Shown: positions 56,314 through 64,000 of the stretch, in pieces | Numbering within the stretch: position 1 is the stretch's first letter | Layout of the letters: every line of letters begins with the position of its first letter | Assembly: GCA_035772405.1 (NCBI GenBank) | Contig: JAYKKM010000452.1 | Location: 1,253,501-1,317,500 of the forward strand | Direction: 5' to 3' | Length of the DNA: 64,000 nucleotides | Source: Chrysogorgia sp. JL179-B06 | Lineage: Eukaryota > Cnidaria > Anthozoa > Scleralcyonacea > Chrysogorgiidae | The notes under the pieces: generated by a model | The model's input: only the letters and a program-made list of their open reading frames with translations | The model's database searches: none | What the model was told of the DNA's origin: nothing | Made by a program: the position numbers and the translations under genes

Positions 56314-56523
56314 ATGAACGAACTGTACGATGCGCTACTTGTTACGACCGGCGCTGTGGTAGTGAGTATGATTTCTAAAAGGGCTTTGGGGGAACCATTG
56401 GGAACGCCAGAGACAGTGAGAGGCACAGTGAAACTCGCTGCGGCTGTTGGTGCAGGAACGCTGTTAGTAAAATGGATGCAATCGAAAAAGTGGATACCGA
56501 CAGATCCATTCAAATCAACGTAA
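56314..56523 (+). CDS. Small membrane protein 2
   Basis: 69 residues with two hydrophobic stretches (LLVTTGAVVVSMI; LAAAVGAGTLLV) and a short basic C-terminus. Begins MNELYDALL. It ends 4 bp before the next ATG, suggesting co-transcription. Unknown function. Confidence 0.6.
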   Translation: MNELYDALLVTTGAVVVSMISKRALGEPLGTPETVRGTVKLAAAVGAGTLLVKWMQSKKWIPTDPFKST

Positions 56524-56527
56524 GTTA

Positions 56528-56947
56528 ATGGTGAGTGTTGTGGCTGGAGGGATTTTTAATGCAGTGGCTTTTGCAGGCGCTGGCTTTATGTTTTCAAAGT
56601 TTAATCACACAGGCTATGAAGCTGAGATGAAGAGACACAACCATGCGTTGGAACAGCTAGCCAGTGCGAAAGAAGTGTGGTATGAAAATGAAGTCGCTAA
56701 AAAAGATCAGATTCAGCGCTTGCGACAACAGCTCTCTGATGCTAATGCTGACATCAATGACACAAACCACGCGTTGGAAGAACTTAGAAGCGTGATGACT
56801 ATACAGTACAGCGGTCGAGTGTTCACTGACTCCCCGAAGATTGCGGATTACTACCAACCGAGTGCGGAAATGAAGGATTACCAACTATTGTTTGTTGGTG
56901 TGTTGGGTTTGGGTAGTGGAATAGCGGTATGGGTACTCACTCAATAA
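56528..56947 (+). CDS. Small membrane protein 3, two-anchor coiled coil
   Basis: 139 residues. An N-terminal hydrophobic segment (VVAGGIFNAVAFAGAGFMF), a central coiled coil (about residues 35-90, with IQRLRQQLSDANADI), and a C-terminal hydrophobic segment (LLFVGVLGLGSGIAVWVL). This hairpin or trans-membrane arrangement with its compact size suggests a virion-membrane or assembly role. I recall similar proteins in cnidarian genomes, not a function. Confidence 0.65.
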   Translation: MVSVVAGGIFNAVAFAGAGFMFSKFNHTGYEAEMKRHNHALEQLASAKEVWYENEVAKKDQIQRLRQQLSDANADINDTNHALEELRSVMTIQYSGRVFTDSPKIADYYQPSAEMKDYQLLFVGVLGLGSGIAVWVLTQ

Positions 56948-56972
56948 AAAAAATATTGGAGTAGTATAAGTG

Positions 56973-57530
56973 ATGGACAAACTTATGAGGCAGATGAGTT
57001 ATGGTTTGACAATTGATGAGATTGCGAATGAAACGAAAATTGAGTGTGAAGGCACCTCCAGGTTTTATCACTGCTCGGATTGCGACGTTGTGAAAAACGT
57101 AAGTGACTGTGGTGGGTACGCGTGTCCAAAGTGTGGCGACATCGAATGGGGTTACACTCAGAGTTATAGCGACATGAGACTCACACGACCAAAAAGCGTT
57201 CACAAACGGTCTTGGTGGATGGGGAGGAGACTACGGAACGTTGTGAAGTATGAGCACCTTGAGTTGATAAAAGAGGACTTCTTGAAAGTTGTCAATGTGT
57301 TGTACTCATGCAATTTGATAAAGGGTAGAAACGTCAGCAGATACGGATACTACATTATTAGGTTGTGTCATAGAAGACAACTTGAGACACTCGAGAAGGT
57401 GTCAGACCTTAAAGACGGAAAGGTGAAAGAGAAGTTTGACAACAATCTGTTTGGGGTGGTGTACCCAAAGTTGGGATGGTGTGAAAGTGGCGATCGTTAT
57501 TACAACGAGTGGCTTAGGAAAAAAATATAA
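56973..57530 (+). CDS. Zinc-ribbon protein resembling late transcription factor VLTF3
   Basis: 185 residues from the ATG at 56973 (the frame opens one codon earlier; GGAGTAGTATAAGTG precedes). A zinc ribbon lies at about residues 33-55 (YHCSDCD..ACPKCG). The C-terminal part (YIIRLCHRRQLE; then NNLFGVVYPKLGW) resembles the end of poxvirus/NCLDV VLTF3-family proteins, where a His/Cys/Gln helix precedes a terminal KxLxW motif. VLTF3 proteins direct late viral transcription. The match is by memory of motif order, so moderate confidence. It sits just upstream of PolB. Confidence 0.5.
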   Translation: MDKLMRQMSYGLTIDEIANETKIECEGTSRFYHCSDCDVVKNVSDCGGYACPKCGDIEWGYTQSYSDMRLTRPKSVHKRSWWMGRRLRNVVKYEHLELIKEDFLKVVNVLYSCNLIKGRNVSRYGYYIIRLCHRRQLETLEKVSDLKDGKVKEKFDNNLFGVVYPKLGWCESGDRYYNEWLRKKI

Positions 57531-57548
57531 GTGTAGTATATAGAAGCC

Positions 57549-60500
57549 ATGGGTGACGTCGCTAGAACTGGTGCTGTTGTAAATCCACTAACAGGTAGAG
57601 CAGTCAACGTTCATGGGCGAGTCTACAATCAACTTGTTAGAGATGGTGTTTTTAGTGACACGACAAATGCGACTATTGTTAATCCGCTGACAAACAGACG
57701 AGTTAACGTTGGCAGTCGGACACACAACCGTCTTGTCAGAAACCAGGAGGCACAACCCACAGTTGAAGACCATAGCCCACGGCTGTTGGATCGAGCACTG
57801 AGAGGGTTCGCAAGGTCTTATGGAGTTGAGGTGGTTAACGACAGAGACATAAACCAGGTGAATGGTAGTAGAAGCGCTGTCATTAATCTTTTGAGACGTG
57901 AACTAGGTGAGACCAACGGAATGAAAGTGGTAGAGACAGTTAAGGTCACTTTTGAGAAGGCTTTAGAACTCAATAAGACCACATACAAAACTGCCTACTT
58001 TAACAGCGAGACGTTCGTCGTCATTAACGAGCATGATATTGAAGGTGTTGCCAACCGTGGATCGGAACAGATTTTGACGCGGATAGCTGGGTGGTTATCT
58101 GAGGGGTCTGGATGGACTATCGACAAAATAGACGCACACTACGTTAATATCGCTATTTATAGACCTTTGAATGGGAGTAGCTACATTGCGTTGCCAAAGG
58201 AGCTGTGCAATAGTATGAAGGGTTTGATAAACGTAAATAACGATGACGACAACAAGTGTTTTAGATGGTGTCACCTAGCACATAAGTTTCCTGTTGGAAA
58301 AAACTCTGATAGAACGTCAAAGTATGTCAGCCATGTCAGTGAGTTGAATTATGATGGAGTCGACTTCCCAGTCACACTCAAAGATTACAACAAGATCGAA
58401 AAGGCTAACGAAATTAGCATTAATGTTTTTGGGTATGAAAATAAGCAGCCATTCCCTGTGTACGTTTCTAAGGAAGTGTACCCTGACCACATGGACCTAT
58501 TGTTGATAACTAATGACGATAGCAAGCACTATGTGTACATTCGCGATTTCAACAAATTCATGTACCGCCAGACAGAGCACAAGGCAAGAAAGCACTTTTG
58601 TAGATATTGCCTGCAGTGTTTCACCCGAGAGGACGTGCTTGAAAGTCACATTGAAGTGTGTTTGGTCATCAATGGGAAGCAAGCTATTAAAATGCCGCAA
58701 AAAGGTGCGAAAGTGAAATACGAGAATTTTAGTAGGCAGCTAAACGTACCATTTGTGGTGTACGCAGACTTTGAGGCTATCACACAGAAGGTGCACACAA
58801 CAACACCATCAAGCGAGTGTAGCTACACAAATGCCTACCAGAGGCACGTTGACTGTGGTTATGGGTATAAATTGGTTTGTTGCTACGACGACGAGTATAG
58901 TAAGCCAGTAAAAGTGTACCGCGGTGAAAATGCAGTCAACAAGTTCATTGGGGAGATGCTAGAAATTGTCGAATATTGTAAAAAGACATCTGAGAGTCAC
59001 TTTAACAAAGAAATGACACTGACTGATGATGATAGACAAGACTTTGACGAGGCTAAAAGTTGTCATATTTGCAGTGTTGAGTACACTGGCGCTGACGTTA
59101 GAGTGAGAGACCACTGCCACGTGTCAGGTAAGTATAGAGGGTCTGCACATCGTGAGTGTAACGTGAACTTTAGATTGACTGATAAAATTCCTGTGATCTT
59201 TCATAACTTACGCGGTTACGATAGTCATTTCATTATGCAGGAGATTGGCAAGTTTGGTCAAGACATAAATGTGATACCGAACAACATGGAGAAGTACATG
59301 GCGTTCATGCTTGGAAAAAACTTAGTATTCTTGGACAGCTTTCAGTTTATGGGTAGTGGTCTAGACAACTTGGTGAAGAACCTACCAGGGGACGCTTTCA
59401 AATACACGTCAGAAGTGTTTCGTGAAACAGGGTTGGCATTAATGTCAAGAAAGGGGGTCTACCCCTATGATTATATGGACTCCTTTGAAAAATTTGATGA
59501 AAGCGAGTTACCCTCTAAAAAATACTTTTACAGCGTTCTGAATGACGAGCACATTACGGAAGAAATGCACGAGCGCGCTTGCGATGTGTGGGACTACTTT
59601 GACGTTAAAAATATGGGTGGGTATCACGACCTGTATTTGAAAAGCGATGTGCTCTTGCTCGCTGATGTTTTTGAGAACTTTAGAAAGACATGCCATCGCG
59701 AGTATAAATTAGACCCGTGTCACTATTTCACGTCGCCTGGATTGGCTTGGGATGCCATGTTAAAGATGACTGGAGTAGAACTCGAATTATTGTCCGACAT
59801 CGACATGTTTCAGTTTGTAGAATTAGGTATGCGTGGTGGTGTGAGCTACATATGCAACAGACATGGTGTGGCGAATAATAAATACATGGAAGGGTATGAC
59901 AAAGCGCAAGAGTCGAAGTATTTAATGTACCTTGATGCCAACAATTTGTATGGATGGGCAATGAGTCAAAGTTTACCTACGGGTGGCTTCAAGTGGTTGA
60001 CTGAGAAAGAAATAAAAAAAGTTAATCTACACAACTATCACAACAATAGTAAAAAGGGCTTACTGTTTGAAGTCGATTTGGAGTATCCAGACCATTTGCA
60101 TGACCTACACAACGACTACCCGCTGGCTCCCGAGAAGATGGAGATAACCATTGACATGTTGTCGGAGTACTGCACGAAAATTAAAAATAAGTTTAATGTG
60201 AGTGTTGGCGGTGTGAAGAAGCTGGTGACTAATTTGATGAACAAAAAAAAGTACGTGTGTCACTATAAAAATCTGCAGTTGTATGTGGATCTTGGATTGA
60301 AAATCAAAAAGGTGCATAGGGTCCTACAGTTTGACCAGTCCAAGTGGTTGGGTAAGTACATTGACTTTAACACAGTCAAAAGAACTGCGGCTAAGAACGC
60401 TTTTGAGAAGGACTTCTTCAAGTTGATGAATAACAGTGTGTTTGGAAAAACAATGGAAAACTTGAGGAAGCGCGTGGACGTGAGATTAGTGACCACTGGG

Positions 60501-61232
60501 AGGAAATTTGAAAAGCTTGTCTCAAAGCCGACGTTTGTGTCTTACAAGATATTTAGCGAGAACTTAGTCGCCGTCCACAAAGTTAAAGAAACGCTGACAT
60601 TGAACAGGCCCGCATATGTGGGTATGTGCATACTAGACTTGAGTAAAACGCTGATGTATGATTTTCACTATAATTACATTATGAAAAAGTACTCTAGCGA
60701 CACCTGCAGATTGCACTTCACTGACACTGACAGTCTGCTGTACTCGATTAAAACCGGTGACGTTTATTCTGACTTCATGGAGGAGCGCGAAAAGTTTGAC
60801 AATAGCGATTACCCTGTAGACAACCCATTCGCTTTTAAGGAGAATAAGAAAGTTATTGGGAAGATGAAAGACGAGTGCGCTGGAACGCCAATTATTGAGT
60901 TTGTTGGGTTGCGCAGCAAAATGTATAGTTATTTAAAAGAGGTTGGAGGTGGTGGAAAAACTGCTAAAGGTATTAGAAAGAATATAATTAAAAAGGTGAT
61001 CAGACACGAAGATTATAAAAGTGTGTTACTCGAGCAGAAACAATTGCGACACACAATGAAGACCATTAGAAGTGTCAAACATCAGCTTGGTAGTTACGAA
61101 ATTAATAAAGTGTCGCTATCCTGCTTTGATGATAAACGATACCTTTTAGAAAATGGTATTGACTCCTACGCGTATGGCCACAAAAACATTGTAGTGAGAA
61201 ACACCACTGAAAATAGTGAACAAACGGACTAA
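57549..61232 (+). CDS. Protein-primed family-B DNA polymerase
   Basis: 1227 residues, intact. The N-terminus has two copies of a VNPLTGRAVN/VNPLTNRRVN motif (11-20 and 44-53), each followed by a short helix. A Cys/His finger is at 351-371. Exonuclease motifs: ExoI YADFEA (D407, E409), ExoII HNLRGYDSHF (D558), ExoIII YLKSD (Y696, D700). An endonuclease-VII-like Cys/His module (CHIC, DHCHVSGKYRG, CN) lies at 505-538. Polymerase motifs: A LDANNLYGWAM (D796), B KLMNNSVFGKT (959-968), C DTDS (1059-1062). It would replicate the element from its termini with a protein primer. GTAGTATATAG precedes the ATG. The last codons lie in the right TIR. Confidence 0.97.
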   Translation: MGDVARTGAVVNPLTGRAVNVHGRVYNQLVRDGVFSDTTNATIVNPLTNRRVNVGSRTHNRLVRNQEAQPTVEDHSPRLLDRALRGFARSYGVEVVNDRDINQVNGSRSAVINLLRRELGETNGMKVVETVKVTFEKALELNKTTYKTAYFNSETFVVINEHDIEGVANRGSEQILTRIAGWLSEGSGWTIDKIDAHYVNIAIYRPLNGSSYIALPKELCNSMKGLINVNNDDDNKCFRWCHLAHKFPVGKNSDRTSKYVSHVSELNYDGVDFPVTLKDYNKIEKANEISINVFGYENKQPFPVYVSKEVYPDHMDLLLITNDDSKHYVYIRDFNKFMYRQTEHKARKHFCRYCLQCFTREDVLESHIEVCLVINGKQAIKMPQKGAKVKYENFSRQLNVPFVVYADFEAITQKVHTTTPSSECSYTNAYQRHVDCGYGYKLVCCYDDEYSKPVKVYRGENAVNKFIGEMLEIVEYCKKTSESHFNKEMTLTDDDRQDFDEAKSCHICSVEYTGADVRVRDHCHVSGKYRGSAHRECNVNFRLTDKIPVIFHNLRGYDSHFIMQEIGKFGQDINVIPNNMEKYMAFMLGKNLVFLDSFQFMGSGLDNLVKNLPGDAFKYTSEVFRETGLALMSRKGVYPYDYMDSFEKFDESELPSKKYFYSVLNDEHITEEMHERACDVWDYFDVKNMGGYHDLYLKSDVLLLADVFENFRKTCHREYKLDPCHYFTSPGLAWDAMLKMTGVELELLSDIDMFQFVELGMRGGVSYICNRHGVANNKYMEGYDKAQESKYLMYLDANNLYGWAMSQSLPTGGFKWLTEKEIKKVNLHNYHNNSKKGLLFEVDLEYPDHLHDLHNDYPLAPEKMEITIDMLSEYCTKIKNKFNVSVGGVKKLVTNLMNKKKYVCHYKNLQLYVDLGLKIKKVHRVLQFDQSKWLGKYIDFNTVKRTAAKNAFEKDFFKLMNNSVFGKTMENLRKRVDVRLVTTGRKFEKLVSKPTFVSYKIFSENLVAVHKVKETLTLNRPAYVGMCILDLSKTLMYDFHYNYIMKKYSSDTCRLHFTDTDSLLYSIKTGDVYSDFMEEREKFDNSDYPVDNPFAFKENKKVIGKMKDECAGTPIIEFVGLRSKMYSYLKEVGGGGKTAKGIRKNIIKKVIRHEDYKSVLLEQKQLRHTMKTIRSVKHQLGSYEINKVSLSCFDDKRYLLENGIDSYAYGHKNIVVRNTTENSEQTD

Positions 61233-61893
61233 CTTGCAAAACAACTGGCTATTTGTTAGCCAATCAAAAGAGCACCACTTCGCTATCCATTTGGATAAAC
61301 ATCACCACTAGAATCAAAATCTAGTGGTTTTTTTCGCGCGTGAATTGAGACAGCGGCAGAACGTGTCAGTGGTTTGTTGAACAAAAATGTGAAAATGTTG
61401 AAATGACACTTTCTATTTTTTAAATACACGAAAATGACGAAGCGACACATTCTATTTTTTAAATATGTAAAAATGTTGAAACGGCACTTTCTATTTTTTA
61501 AATATGCGAAAATGATGAAGCGACACACTCTATTTTTTAAAAAATGCGAAAATGACGAAGCGACACTTTCTATTTTTAAAAATACGACTGAAATAACACC
61601 AAATTTAGCGAAAATCGCGATTTGGTATAAATTTGGTATTGTTTCGCTAGTCTCGCGCGTGTTTGACATCAATTGAGTAGAAGACGTGAGGGGTGTCAAG
61701 CTTGATTAACGACCGCCATAGTAGTATAGAGAGTGGGGGTGCGAGCTTATTCGATGTTTTCCGTAAATGTAAAATTACCGAAATGACACCGAATTTGTGG
61801 CAAATCGCGATTTGGTACAAATTTGGTGATGTTTTGGTATTTATATTTATGGTCAACATCGATTGAGCTCGCACCCCCACTCTCTATACTACT
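61205..61893. repeat. Polinton right terminal inverted repeat
   Basis: Inverse of 44665-45354. The inner edge includes the last PolB codons (61205-61232). It contains the same tandem repeats and terminal palindrome (61720-61893). Confidence 0.95.
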
Positions 61894-61899
61894 CTTGTA
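61894..61899. repeat. Polinton target-site duplication, right
   Basis: CTTGTA, identical to 44659-44664. Confidence 0.95.
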
Positions 61900-62819
61900 C
61901 AGAGAACTATGTTATACAACTATTTTATCTTTATGTTCAACTGCGTTTTTATGCAACTGTTCAACTTACATCTATTTAATATTACACATGTTCATGAACT
62001 ACTATATTATGAATAGATGTTGAGAACTGTTACAACACAAAGGTGGTCAAATATGCAAATGGTCAAATAGGTGGTCAAATATGCAAATGTGCCAGGGGCA
62101 GATGAAGCATCTGCAGGGGGCCCTGGCTCTGCATAATGAATGTCTTACCCCAGATAGATGTCTAACGTACCCCAGAGTTTGAGTACCTATGGTCCAGCAC
62201 GCTCATTGTAAGCTCAATATATATGTGGAACTCATGACTGCTCTGGTATTACCTAAACCATAACCACATGGGTACGAGGCTGTACTCCACTGCGACTTTG
62301 CCTTCAATAAGCGCTCCACTTATTTTTGTAATTTTGCATAATATCACAACTGCCTTGGATTTCGAGGCAGCACTTCCTTTGCGATAGTAACTTCTAGTTT
62401 CTAAAATAAAGCATTATCGTAAGAGTTAGTGTTAGTATTAGGTGTATGGTTAGGGTTAGGGTTATAGGCTTGGGGTTAGGACTATGTTTTAAATTCGGGA
62501 TACTTAGCTTATATGAAACGTCAGCCGAACTCCAAGTAGCGTATTTAAAATGCATCTGATTCAGTGCTAAAACGAGGGTTGTTTTTCGGAAAATATTAAG
62601 AAAATAGCGATAAAGTCAAATAATTATGTCAAACAAAAAGAAACCTTCCCTATGAAATGTTGCTTCCCTAATCCTCTCGCAAGCGAGGTCGCAGATCCAT
62701 TTCTCACGAATAGTTTGTGCGGAGCATGGTGTAGGACCAACTCCTTACAAGGAAGTAAAAGGTCGTTTTGCGTGATCCGTTTGAATCGGACAATATTTTG
62801 GCAGAAACACTAGCCGCCA
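61900..62819. other. Non-coding stretch with TTAGGG repeats
   Basis: Short GGTTAGGGTTAGGGTTA tract at about 62447-62466 (interstitial telomere-like). A GGTCAAATATGCAAAT duplication lies near 62042-62088. No gene recognised. Confidence 0.6.
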
Positions 62820-64000
62820 TTAGTGGTGATCTGACGAACTACATAAAGAGGTTTTACGACGGGTATACACTATACACGTTTGCATGTATTTAGACTTGGT
62901 TTTTAGACTTCCTTCCTCCATTTTCTCAATTCCTTCCTTGAATACGCGCACCGCACGCTCTGCTTGGCCATTTGAAGCGGGATGATACGGTGACACTTTA
63001 ATATGTTTAATGCCATTCTGACTCATAAATACCTCAAATTCCCTGCTTGAAAAGTTAGTTCCGTTGTTACTAACCACAGTTCTACGCAGCCCGTGTGCAG
63101 CAAAGATCTCTCTTAGCTTCTCTATTGTGGCTGTAGAGGTTGTTGATTTCATCAAATGCACTTCCAACCACTTTAAATGGACATCCACTATCACGAAAAA
63201 CATTTCTCCTTTGTACGGTCCCTCGTAGTCCACGTGCAGGCGTGTTCAGGCTTGGCCTGGCCATTCCCAGGGATGAAGGGGTGCCTCTGCTGGTGCTTTC
63301 TGGTTATGCTGGCACTTTTCACAATTATTGACCTGCTGTTCAATCTCGCTATCTAATTGCGGCCACCATAACTATGTGCTAAAGCCTTGCAGGTACGGGA
63401 TATACCTGGATGTGCCTCGTGTAATACCGATCATAGCTTTCGCTCTTCCTTTTGGAGGTACAATCACTCTGGATCCCCACAACAGACAACCATCTTCCAC
63501 ACTGATTTATGTTCGCCGATTGAAATATGGCCGTACTTCTTCGCTAGGACAGGTCGAGGGCCAATTTCCTAGGGTATACTGGTAGACTTTGGTCAGTACT
63601 GGATCACGTCTGGTCCAATGTGGCCAGAATGTAAGCTTCAAAAACAATACTGAATCAGCGTACATGCATATTCGGAGCTGTGTTATAGGCCTCTTCCTCT
63701 GCGTCGGGTGCGTTCAGAAAGTAATTCGACGTCTTCCGGAATCTCCGATCATCATTTCTGGTTGGTCTTCTATCCTTCATCTTTCCTGCGGCTTCTGCAT
63801 TTATTTGCGGTATGGCCTTTCTTTTGGCAGTTATAATTACCGTCGCGTCCTTAAATTTGCAAACCGAAGGTTCGTGGTTTCCTGCACAACGGTAGCAGTC
63901 TTGGTATTTCTTCTTCATTGATGTCTGTTTCCCATGCGCGACCTTGGCGATTTGCTCTGTTGGCGTCTCTGAATTTGCATTTGTTTTTGACACATGCAAA
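62820..64000 (-). pseudogene. Gypsy retrotransposon fragment: gag knuckle fused near integrase
   Basis: On the minus strand, gag sequence with a zinc knuckle (CYRCAGNHEPSVC) runs from the window end to about 63655. Then comes an integrase zinc-binding region with CEKCQHNQKAP and HPWEWPGQA (about 63600-63240), and the integrase core (63233-62820) with MDYEGPY, VVSNNGTNFSSREFEVF and NGQAERAVRVFKEG. Protease, RT and RNase H are missing between them, so the copy has a large internal deletion. The second catalytic Asp reads Asn in this copy (SNNGTNF where SDNGTNF is usual). The element continues beyond the window. Confidence 0.85.

Larger units (their letters stand above)
44665..61893. mobile_element. 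Polinton/Maverick virus-like element, complete
   Basis: A 17,229-bp element bounded by ~690-bp inverted repeats beginning AGTAGTATAGAGAGTGG and a perfect 6-bp target duplication. It carries PolB, integrase, packaging ATPase, major and minor capsid candidates, plus accessory genes, in two divergent blocks with a two-gene minus-strand island. The gene set, TIR start AG and 6-bp duplication define the class (established knowledge). High TIR identity and mostly open frames indicate a recent insertion (inference). Confidence 0.97.

Noticed and set aside
62447..62466. Chromosome end
   Set aside because: Only a few TTAGGG units, flanked on both sides by other sequence; interstitial.

Overview
The window is metazoan nuclear DNA, most likely from a cnidarian. 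The evidence is spliced host exons, TTAGGG-type repeats, (TA)n tracts, and several families of metazoan transposons. The cnidarian call rests on my memory of similar element families and is an inference. The only host gene I can support is the 5' end of a DRC1-like gene (dynein regulatory complex subunit 1, a motile-cilium protein) on the minus strand: exon 1 at 19274-19392 and exon 2 at 17350-17443, with RFX- and forkhead-like sites just upstream. Nearly everything else is mobile DNA.

Layout. 1-20725: a TTAA MITE, a LINE 3' fragment, fold-back repeats, a frameshifted Crypton-like tyrosine recombinase relic (3804-5108), GGATCC satellite arrays, a decayed LINE (7987-10395), tRNA-like fold-backs, an element remnant with subterminal repeats and a C48-peptidase fragment (10956-12928), a LINE with a long intact ORF (13696-16866) and a hAT-type MITE. 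20726-42379: a PIF/Harbinger transposon with TTA target duplications. Its transposase gene was split by a Gypsy retrotransposon (23128-40614, ~100-bp LTRs, duplicated GGTAC target). That Gypsy carries an inverted internal block and about 12 kb of later DNA, including a BEL/Pao element (30328-36255, 245-bp LTRs) inserted in a 67-bp tandem array. 62820-64000: an internally deleted Gypsy copy.

44665-61893 is the highlight: a 17.2-kb Polinton/Maverick (virus-like integrated element). It is bounded by perfect 6-bp target duplications (CTTGTA) and ~690-bp terminal inverted repeats that start AGTAGTATAG. It encodes a protein-primed family-B DNA polymerase, a retroviral-type integrase with chromodomain, an A32-like packaging ATPase, a candidate double-jelly-roll major capsid protein and a candidate minor capsid (penton) protein. 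It also has an unusual accessory set: a fibre-like protein with a phage-tail-fibre-type N-terminus, thymidine kinase, a BRO-N/VRR-NUC-like/zinc-finger protein, a zinc-ribbon protein resembling poxvirus-type late transcription factor 3, an Arg-rich 56-residue protein and a cluster of small membrane proteins. I see no adenain-type maturation protease.

How the genes fit together: polymerase plus integrase would give replication and integration; ATPase, capsid and penton would build and fill a capsid; the fibre would give attachment; thymidine kinase and the nuclease would support nucleotide supply and DNA processing; the zinc-ribbon factor could drive genes that share a GTATA motif immediately before their ATG. 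Most ORFs are open, but one structural gene has a homopolymer frameshift and a 25-bp duplication, and the integrase lacks an in-frame ATG. Several homopolymer or near-homopolymer frameshifts occur in otherwise young elements, so assembly indels are a live alternative to true decay.
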